This document shows positions 19,978-25,628 of a stretch of DNA of 25,628 nucleotides, piece after piece. Numbering within the stretch: the first letter of the stretch is position 1; every line of letters starts with the position of its first letter. The notes below the pieces were generated by a model. The model did no database searches. It saw only the letters and a list, made by a program, of their open reading frames with translations, and was not told where the DNA came from. This DNA comes from a virus, in IMG/VR virus record IMGVR_UViG_3300031976_001113, positions 1 through 25,628 of that record; one strand, 5' to 3'. The position numbers and the translations under genes were made by a program.

Positions 19978-22055
19978 TGGCCCAGCGACCCGCCCCCTAT
20001 CGCTCCACCCGCACGCCCGCCAAGGCACTCAGGCCCTCGGCCGAGCTGCTGACGGAGATCGCGACCACGCGCGATGGCCGCGACATTACGCAGCCGTGGG
20101 TGCGTGGCCTGCGCGAAGCCAAAGACCCTAAGCTCTCTACCTCCGTCGATTGGGGAGCCTACGATGTCGTCTTCAACGACGACCAGGTGAAATCGACGAT
20201 GCAGCAGCGCATCGGCGCCGTCGTGTCGCGGGATTGGAACGTGCTTGCCGGCGACGATGAAGACCCCCGCGCCGGGAAGGCTGCCGAAGCCTTCAACCGG
20301 ACTCTGATGCGGCTGCCCTGGGACCGCATCACTCGCAAGATGCTGATGGCGACTTTCTACGGCTATAGCGTCGCGGAACTGATGTGGGGGTATCGCGATG
20401 GCCTGCTCGACATCACAGACATCAAGGTCCGCCATGCGCGGCGTTTCCGGTACGACGACGAAGATCGCCTGCGGATGCTCACGCCGACGAACATGCAGGG
20501 CGAAATTCTGCCGGAACGGAAATTCTGGGTCCATTCCGTCGGCGCGGCCGATGACGATCAGCCCTACGGTCAAGGCTTGGCCTATTGGCTCTACTGGCCG
20601 ACGCTGTTCAAGCGCAACGGCATCCGCTTCTGGAACGTCTTTCTAGACAAGTTCGGGACGCCCACGGCGATCGGCAAATATCCGCGTGGGGCGACCCGCG
20701 AAGAACAAATGAAGCTGCTCGCCGCCCTCCAGGCGATTGCAAACGACAGCGGCTTCATCGTGCCCGAAGACGTTGCGGTCGACCTGCTTAAGGCCGCCAC
20801 ATCGGGCACGACCGACTTTCACACGCTCTGCCTCTACATGGACTCAGCCATCAGCAAGGTCGTGCTGTCACAGACGATGACCACGGACAACGGTTCCTCG
20901 CGCGCCCAGGGCGAGGTCCATGCCGATGTCAAGTTGGAGGTGGTCAAAACCGACGCCGACGATCTGACCGATAGTTTTACCGATCAGGCGGCGCGCTGGT
21001 GGACCGATTTCAATTACGGTGCAGATGTGGCCGCGCCGATCGTCCGTCGCATCGTCGAGGAACCCCAGGATACTCAAGCCCAGGCGACCACTGATAAGAC
21101 GCTGGCCGATCTGGGCTGGGTCCGCACGAAGGAGAGTTTCGAGGATACCTACGGGGAGGGGTTCGTTCGCCGCGACGACCCCGACGCTCCATCCGGCTCC
21201 CAGCAGCAGCAGACCCAACCTCCTGAACAACTCGGCCACAATGGCGGCCCGCCGCTGGATGATGCAAATTCGCTGCAACCCGGCAAGGTGGTCAGCTTTG
21301 CCGCTGACGATCCCCGTCCGCTTTACGTCTATCGCCAGCTCCTCAACGCCAGTGAATTGCTGGATTGGGCACGCTCGCAGGGCTTCACATCGACCATGCC
21401 GGCCGAGCAGTTGCACGTCACGGTCACCTATTCCAAGCGGCCGGTGAACTGGTTTGCCATGGGCCAGTTCGGCTCCAACAGCGGAGAGGTTATCGTTGGT
21501 CCCGGCGGCCCTCGTTTGATCGAGCGAATGGGCGACGGCAGTGCAGTTGCGCTGCTGTTCCAGTCCACGGACCTGCAATGGCGTCACCGCGAGATGCGCG
21601 ATGCAGGAGCAAGTTGGGATCACCCCTCCTACCTTCCCCACGTCACCCTGACCTATGAAGCCAGCGACCGCGATCTGGCCGAGATCGAACCATATCAGGG
21701 TCGCCTCGTGTTCGGCCCGGAGCGGTTTGAGGCGATCCAGGAGGGCTGGAAGGAATTGGTGGCCGAAACAGCCCCCGCCGCCAGCTTCGCCGAAAGCGAC
21801 GACGATGGCCACGATGACGCAGACAGCGTCGTCGACCGCATGATCGCAGAAGACGGCTATCGCGTGGCCAATGCCATCACAGGCACCATCGTGGATCGCC
21901 TGCTTAGCGCCGACAGTGAAACAGAGGCCCGCGCGATCCTTGCCGGTGCGCTCGGCGTCATGGACGATGTCCCGCTCATCCAGGCGCTGGAGCGGGCCGG
22001 CTTCGCCGTTCAACTCGACGCGGCCGCCCAGCCGGCGGCCGAGGTCGCGGAATGA
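19977..22055 (+). CDS. Portal protein (DUF935, Mu gp29-like) with inserted Acb1-like 2H domain
   Basis: A 692-residue portal, much longer than Mu gp29 (about 510). Residues 1 to about 410 are the DUF935 portal: GAYDVVFNDDQVKSTMQQRI, DWNVLAGDD, FYGYSVAELMW, the FRFD-like RRFRYDDEDR and QTMTTDNGSSRAQG. Then come a Gln/Pro linker and the GHNGGPPLDD motif seen in alphaproteobacterial phage proteins. Residues about 438-590 form a 2H phosphodiesterase-like domain with QLHVTVTYS (His480, Thr482) and LPHVTLTYE (His555, Thr557). The last 90 residues return to a portal-like helical tail. 2H domains include the Acb1 anti-CBASS enzymes, which cleave cyclic nucleotide signals. ATG 19977 is chosen; TTG 19974 is possible. 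Confidence 0.85.
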   Translation: MAQRPAPYRSTRTPAKALRPSAELLTEIATTRDGRDITQPWVRGLREAKDPKLSTSVDWGAYDVVFNDDQVKSTMQQRIGAVVSRDWNVLAGDDEDPRAGKAAEAFNRTLMRLPWDRITRKMLMATFYGYSVAELMWGYRDGLLDITDIKVRHARRFRYDDEDRLRMLTPTNMQGEILPERKFWVHSVGAADDDQPYGQGLAYWLYWPTLFKRNGIRFWNVFLDKFGTPTAIGKYPRGATREEQMKLLAALQAIANDSGFIVPEDVAVDLLKAATSGTTDFHTLCLYMDSAISKVVLSQTMTTDNGSSRAQGEVHADVKLEVVKTDADDLTDSFTDQAARWWTDFNYGADVAAPIVRRIVEEPQDTQAQATTDKTLADLGWVRTKESFEDTYGEGFVRRDDPDAPSGSQQQQTQPPEQLGHNGGPPLDDANSLQPGKVVSFAADDPRPLYVYRQLLNASELLDWARSQGFTSTMPAEQLHVTVTYSKRPVNWFAMGQFGSNSGEVIVGPGGPRLIERMGDGSAVALLFQSTDLQWRHREMRDAGASWDHPSYLPHVTLTYEASDRDLAEIEPYQGRLVFGPERFEAIQEGWKELVAETAPAASFAESDDDGHDDADSVVDRMIAEDGYRVANAITGTIVDRLLSADSETEARAILAGALGVMDDVPLIQALERAGFAVQLDAAAQPAAEVAE

Positions 22056-22285
22056 GCTGGCACGCAAATATGGGCCATGCGCCTGTCTTCTATCCCGATC
22101 AGCCGGACCAGCCGTGCCCGCCGCACCTGCTCGCTGAAAGCGAAGCATCGGGCGCGCGGGTTCGGGTCCGGCTGCGTAATGGCCGTGAGCCGGATGAAAG
22201 TTGGCCCATAGCCGGCCGCCCTATTCCTACTCGTTGGACGCTGATCGGTAGCGACTTCGACATCATCGCATGGAGGCGGGCTTGA
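22052..22285 (+). CDS. Small hypothetical protein after the portal
   Basis: A 77-residue protein (MSWHANMGHAPVFYPDQPDQ opening), proline-rich at the start, then a basic beta segment (GARVRVRLRNGREPDESWPI) and a WTLIGSDFDIIAWRRA ending. It overlaps the portal stop (ATGA) and the next start. The pattern of a short beta-rich domain with conserved Trp residues is like small proteins seen beside phage head genes, but I do not recognise a family. Confidence 0.6.
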   Translation: MSWHANMGHAPVFYPDQPDQPCPPHLLAESEASGARVRVRLRNGREPDESWPIAGRPIPTRWTLIGSDFDIIAWRRA

Positions 22286-22956
22286 CCAGCATGAATGGCG
22301 CGCTCCTGGCGAGGATCAGGAAGTGCCTCGCTCTGGCGAAATCTTCCAACGAGCACGAGGCGGCGACCGCGCTGGCAAAAGCTCGCACGCTCATGGAGGA
22401 ACATGGTGTTTCAATGGACGACATTGCCATGTCGGAAATCGGAGAGGCCAAGGCTAAAGGCTCCACCACCCAACGGCCGCCGCTCTGGGAGACTGCCCTC
22501 TGCATGACCGTTCGGCACGCGCTCGGCTGCAAGGTGATCATCGACGCCGATCTGCACCGCATTTACATCGGCCCCGGTCCCGCGCCAGAGATCGCCTCCT
22601 ACACCTTCGTTGTCCTCTTCCGGCAACTCAAGTCGGCACGGCAGGAATATATCCGCCTGCACCTCAAACGGTGCCGCCCTGGTCGCAAGCGCCAACGCGC
22701 TGATATTTTCTGCGAGGCTTGGGCAAAGGCGGTTTACAGTAAGGTGAAGGCTCTAATGCCAGCCGTTCCCTTACATGCAGCGACCGACCAATATATTGCG
22801 CGCCGGTTCGATAGTCTTGTCGAGGTAGGCAATCGCAGCGCCTCGCTCAAAGGCAGCCGGCTCGAAAATGACTATTGGCGCGGGCACCAAGCCGGTCGCT
22901 CAATCGACCTTTCACAGGGCGTTGATGGCAGCGCCGCTCGGTTGAGGCTCGCATAA
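22282..22956 (+). CDS. DUF2786 domain protein
   Basis: A 224-residue protein. Residues about 5-45 (ARIRKCLALAKSSNEHEAAT then ALAKARTLMEEHGVSMDDI) are a clear DUF2786 domain. The rest is a basic mixed region (YTFVVLFRQLKSARQEYIR, CRPGRKRQRADIFCEAWAKA) that resembles the second domain often following DUF2786, and a C-terminal end with GHQAGRSIDLSQGV. The biochemical role is unknown. TTG 22282 is preferred because GGAGG lies six bases upstream and it overlaps the previous stop (TTGA); ATG 22291 is the alternative. Its place between portal and gpF is not part of the Mu core order, so it is an insertion. Confidence 0.75.
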   Translation: MTSMNGALLARIRKCLALAKSSNEHEAATALAKARTLMEEHGVSMDDIAMSEIGEAKAKGSTTQRPPLWETALCMTVRHALGCKVIIDADLHRIYIGPGPAPEIASYTFVVLFRQLKSARQEYIRLHLKRCRPGRKRQRADIFCEAWAKAVYSKVKALMPAVPLHAATDQYIARRFDSLVEVGNRSASLKGSRLENDYWRGHQAGRSIDLSQGVDGSAARLRLA

Positions 22957-24185
22957 TGGCCGACAGCTTGGGCTATTCGATTTTCCTGAAGCCAGATGAC
23001 GTTGTTCGCGCCTTTGAGACGCGCGACGCACTTCAGCCAACTGTCCGCTGGTCGGAGATGATGCATGAAAATCATGCAGTCGCCTTCACCGTCGCGAAGA
23101 TCGCCAAGCTCGATCTCTTGCGCTCGGTCCAGATGTCGATCGACGATGTGTTGCGCAACGGCGGGACATTCGAGGAATGGAAGGGTGCCATCCTCCCCGA
23201 ATTGAAAAAAGCCGGCTGGTGGGGTTCCGTCACCAATGCCGAACTCACCGGCACGCCCGACACCGTCATAGTCAATAATCGCCGGCTACGAACGATCTAC
23301 AACACCAACGTCCGCATGAGCATGGCGTCGGGTCATTGGGCGCGCATCCAGCGGCAGAAGGATATCTATCCATATCTCCGCTACCTGCCTTCAACTTCCG
23401 AACACAAGCGGCCGCTCCACAAGACGTGGTACGGCATCCTGCTGCCCGTGGACCATCCCTTCTGGCAAACGCATTTTCCGCCCAATGGCTGGGGCTGTAA
23501 ATGTCATTTCGAGCAGGTCAGTGAGCGCAAGATGAAGCGCATGGGCTGGACCGTCACGCCCGATAAAGAACTGCCGCAAGATTCGCGCGTCTTTGTTGAT
23601 GCCACCGGCCGTCAATTGAATGTGCCCGCCGGTATCGATCCCGGCTTCAGCTACAATCCCGGCACCGCGCATCTGCGGGCCGTCGCGGCGAAGGCCGTGG
23701 CATCCCTGCGCGCCGCCACCGACTCGGGCATGGAGGCAGTCGCCGATGCGACGCTGCGCGAAATTGTGGCGGATGCCGCCTTTGACCAATTCCTAGGTGC
23801 CCCCCATGGGGCCTTCCCCGTCGCCATTCTCGATCCGGCGCAACAGGCGGCAATGCAGGCTCGCAGCCGCGTCATCGTTATGCCCGAGGGCGTTTATCGG
23901 AAACAGCGCGGGGACATGCCGGCCATCTCGCGTGGGCACCCGGAACTGACGCCTGACAACTACCGCCTTCTGCCGGACATTGTGGCGCGCGCTTTGATCA
24001 TCGCGCAGCAGGGCGACAGCAAACTGATCTTCTTCGCTGATGCAGCCGGGAACATCTGGAAAGCGGTCGTCCGGCAGGACATTGGAGACGATCTTCCCGT
24101 GCTGGTCAGCTTCCATCGCAGCCGCCCGCGCAACGTCGCCGCTGAGACCCGTAACCTGACCATCCTTGTGGATCGACGTCAATGA
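22956..24185 (+). CDS. Mu gpF-like head morphogenesis protein with C-terminal BECR-type nuclease domain
   Basis: A 409-residue protein. Residues 1 to about 220 are the phage Mu F-like minor head domain: FEEWKGAILPELKKAGWWG, TIYNTNVRMSMASGHWAR, YLRYLPSTSEHKRPLH and the HFPPNGWGCKCHFEQVSERK block with Cys181 and Cys183. This protein acts at the portal vertex during prohead assembly. Residues about 280-409 form a separate domain (HGAFPVAILDP, SRGHPELTPDNYRLLPDIVA, KLIFFADAAGNIWKAVVR, VLVSFHRSRP) that resembles the phage BECR (Barnase-EndoU-colicin-RelE-like) nuclease domains known at the C-termini of such head proteins. The active residues are not assigned with certainty. The gene overlaps its upstream neighbour by one base. 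Confidence 0.85.
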   Translation: MADSLGYSIFLKPDDVVRAFETRDALQPTVRWSEMMHENHAVAFTVAKIAKLDLLRSVQMSIDDVLRNGGTFEEWKGAILPELKKAGWWGSVTNAELTGTPDTVIVNNRRLRTIYNTNVRMSMASGHWARIQRQKDIYPYLRYLPSTSEHKRPLHKTWYGILLPVDHPFWQTHFPPNGWGCKCHFEQVSERKMKRMGWTVTPDKELPQDSRVFVDATGRQLNVPAGIDPGFSYNPGTAHLRAVAAKAVASLRAATDSGMEAVADATLREIVADAAFDQFLGAPHGAFPVAILDPAQQAAMQARSRVIVMPEGVYRKQRGDMPAISRGHPELTPDNYRLLPDIVARALIIAQQGDSKLIFFADAAGNIWKAVVRQDIGDDLPVLVSFHRSRPRNVAAETRNLTILVDRRQ

Positions 24186-24523
24186 TGTGCGGAGCGATGC
24201 GCGGCAGGGACTTCCTGTCCCCTGCTAAGCAGTCAACGGCCAGTAGCCTCGCGCTACGGAGGGAAGAATTCACCGCGTCGCGCGCATCGCTGGCTTTATA
24301 TAGCCCCAACGGCGGCCATTTTCAATTCACCGCCGATGGGCGGGGGATGGGGCGCGCCAACGCCCCAAGCCGACGGTCTCGACCCGTCACGATCTGGCTG
24401 GCCAAAGCCGAAATCATCCCGCCATCCAACGCTGGACGGCGCGATCAAATAGAGAACATTGTGAAAGAGTCGAGTCCGTTTTCAGGGTCGCCGCAGGCGG
24501 CCTGCAATGACCATGCACATCAC
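24186..24523. other. 338-bp region between gpF and the methyltransferase core
   Basis: The frame stays open from an ATG at 24182 that overlaps the gpF stop, but the encoded 114 residues are low in recognisable structure, and the methyltransferase core begins only after 24524. It contains a bulged hairpin GCAGGGAC-TTCCT-GTCCCCTGC (24204-24225) and TTTATATAG near 24295, a possible -10-like element. It is either a leader with its own promoter, or an N-terminal extension of the methyltransferase. Confidence 0.45.
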
Positions 24524-25318
24524 ATGCAGCCCGTTGCGCCGGTGCGCCCTGTCGCCCCGTACATCGGCGGGAAGCGTAATCTGGCAAAGCGAGTTATCGC
24601 CCGCATTAATACCATTCCTCATGAGACCTACGCGGAAGTGTTTGTCGGCATGGGCGGCATTTTCCTGCGGCGCGACCTCCGACCATCGGCCGAGGTCATC
24701 AACGACTGGTCGGAGGATGTGTCGACATTTTTCCGTATCCTGCAGCATCATTATGTCGCGTTCCTGGACATGATCCGTTTTCAGATCGCATCGCGCGCAG
24801 GGTTTGAAAAGCTGCTGGCCACAGACCCTCGCTCGCTCACTGATCTGCAAAGGTCTGCCCGGTTTCTATATCTGCAACGCCTCGCCTTTGGCGGCAAAGT
24901 AGATGGCCGGACCTTTGGCGTCGCACCGACCCGTCCCAGCCGCTTTGATGTCACGAAGCTCGCACCGATGCTGGAGGCCCTCCATGAGCGGCTGGCAGGG
25001 GTCACCATAGAACGGCTGCGATGGCAGGACTTCCTGCTTCGCTATGATCGACCGGGCACGCTCTTCTACCTCGACCCGCCCTATTTCGATTGCGAAGGTG
25101 ATTATGGCTCGCAGATGTTCGGGCAGGACGAATTTGCCGAAATGGCAGAGCGGCTGGCAGGCCTGAAAGGGCGCTTCATGCTCAGCCTGAATGACCACCC
25201 GAAGGTGCGCGAACTGTTCGGCCGGTTCAGCATGGAGGAGGTCCGCACAACCTATCATGTGAGCGGCAATGGCAAGGCTCAGCCAGCCCGCGAATTGATC
25301 ATCAGCGACCCGGCCTGA
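24524..25318 (+). CDS. D12-class N6-adenine DNA methyltransferase
   Basis: A 264-residue enzyme by the preferred start (MQPVAPVRPVAPYIGGKRNL). PYIGGKRNLAKRVIARI is the N-terminal SAM-binding motif of Dam-like D12 enzymes, YAEVFVGMGGIFLRRD is motif I, YLDPPYFD (DPPY at 184-187) is catalytic motif IV, and HVSGNGKAQPARELIISD is the usual C-terminal block. It transfers methyl from S-adenosylmethionine to adenine in DNA; the target sequence cannot be told. A frame to ATG 24182 would add 114 residues without known motifs. No partner restriction enzyme is visible. Like mom of Mu, it is near the right end and may protect phage DNA from host restriction. Confidence 0.85.
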   Translation: MQPVAPVRPVAPYIGGKRNLAKRVIARINTIPHETYAEVFVGMGGIFLRRDLRPSAEVINDWSEDVSTFFRILQHHYVAFLDMIRFQIASRAGFEKLLATDPRSLTDLQRSARFLYLQRLAFGGKVDGRTFGVAPTRPSRFDVTKLAPMLEALHERLAGVTIERLRWQDFLLRYDRPGTLFYLDPPYFDCEGDYGSQMFGQDEFAEMAERLAGLKGRFMLSLNDHPKVRELFGRFSMEEVRTTYHVSGNGKAQPARELIISDPA

Positions 25319-25628
25319 TGCACAAATTCACTTCCCACTTCGCTTCCCACTTCGGTCTCCGCCAGCGGACATCAGAATGCGGCTCTATGCCGCAGAAACC
25401 GGGGCACAGAGCGAAGTGGGAAGTGAAATTTTCGGAAAGTGGGAAGTGCCCACGGATTTCCGCCAATTCTCAACGATCAGGAAGGTCAGCTTGCCGACGC
25501 AACCGCGAAATGCGCCAAAAATTACTCGCCCGGCTCCGATCCGCCGGAAAACCCGCGAAAGGCCCATTTTTCCGGGCATCTCGTCCCGATACGTCCCCAA
25601 ATCGCCTCGCAAAATCCCGCCTCGGGGA
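25319..25628. other. Non-coding right edge with repeats
   Basis: About 310 bases after the methyltransferase with no credible gene. The left half holds four copies of CTTCCCACTT in two orientations. The right half is ordinary GC-rich sequence. If the phage right end or host junction lies here I cannot place it; no TG/CA-type end is evident. Confidence 0.5.
25327..25427. repeat. 18-bp perfect inverted repeat with inner hairpin
   Basis: TTCACTTCCCACTTCGCT (25327-25344) and its exact reverse complement (25410-25427) are separated by 65 bases. A 6-bp hairpin, TGCGGC-TCTAT-GCCGCA (25378-25394), lies near the middle of the spacer. Further single copies of the core CTTCCCACTT occur at 25343-25352 (plus) and 25437-25446 (minus). 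Confidence 0.75.

Noticed and set aside
20868-22148. Minus-strand open frame of about 425 codons opposite the portal gene
   Set aside because: The portal and 2H motifs are unambiguous on the plus strand; the antisense translation has no recognised motif.
25327-25446. CRISPR array
   Set aside because: Only four 10-bp cores in opposite orientations with irregular spacing and no cas gene; not a direct-repeat array.
25385-25612. Small minus-strand frame in the right-edge region
   Set aside because: It overlaps the inverted repeat, lacks a ribosome site and has no protein-like pattern.
1-25628. Two different prophages joined in the window
   Set aside because: No core function is duplicated, and the left and right head genes complement each other exactly. 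The idea is kept only as the refuting alternative to the split-module finding.

Overview
The window is most of a Mu-like transposable phage genome, almost certainly a prophage, from a GC-rich alphaproteobacterium. A sphingomonad is my best guess, from overall gene style and codon use, and it is not proven. The diagnostic set is a DD35E MuA-type transposase, a MuB-type ATPase, Ner, an S24 repressor, Gam, GemA, Mor, the Mu gp27/gp28/gp29/gp30-type head genes and a Mu gpI-type protease/scaffold. No tRNA, rRNA, CRISPR or recognisable host gene is visible.

Layout. (1) Positions 1-6967, minus strand: late structural operon read leftwards: protease/scaffold, decoration protein, major capsid protein, a small protein, gp36-like, virion morphogenesis, gp37-like terminator, a small protein, tail tube, tail assembly chaperone with a -1 frameshift product, and the start of the tape measure, cut by the window edge. 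(2) About 7.07-8.35 kb, minus strand: a visibly AT-richer patch with a small membrane protein, a YozE-like SAM protein and an exported protein just downstream of the repressor; these look like lysogeny-expressed cargo. (3) About 8.37-9.42 kb: the genetic switch. Repressor (minus) and Ner (plus) are divergent with start codons that touch, and CCGA-N4-TCGG operators lie around and inside both genes. (4) 9.42-17.17 kb, plus strand: transposase, ATPase, then a tightly packed early operon of small genes (Gam, a Lar-like zinc protein, several HTH proteins, unknowns) ending with GemA and the Mor activator. (5) 17.3-24.2 kb, plus strand: second late operon: DUF2730, gp26-like, small and large terminase, portal, DUF2786 protein, head morphogenesis protein. 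(6) 24.5-25.3 kb: a D12-class adenine methyltransferase, then a repeat-rich non-coding right edge.

The genes make sense as one phage. The repressor keeps early genes off; Ner and the transposase start lytic replication; Mor should turn on the late genes; terminase, portal and head proteins (right) and protease, capsid and tail proteins (left) build the particle. The unusual point is that the head module is split: terminase/portal/gpF lie to the right of the transposition genes, while protease/capsid/tail lie to the left on the other strand.

The most interesting biology is enzymes built into head genes. The portal carries an Acb1-like 2H phosphodiesterase domain with two HVT motifs, the adjacent gpF-like protein has a C-terminal domain resembling BECR-fold nucleases, and a DNA methyltransferase follows. 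Together with Gam and the Lar-like protein this suggests a phage with layered counter-defence. Other notable signals are the perfect GGGAAAC slip site in the tail chaperone, a G6-run frameshift in an early gene, and an 18-bp inverted repeat at the right edge.
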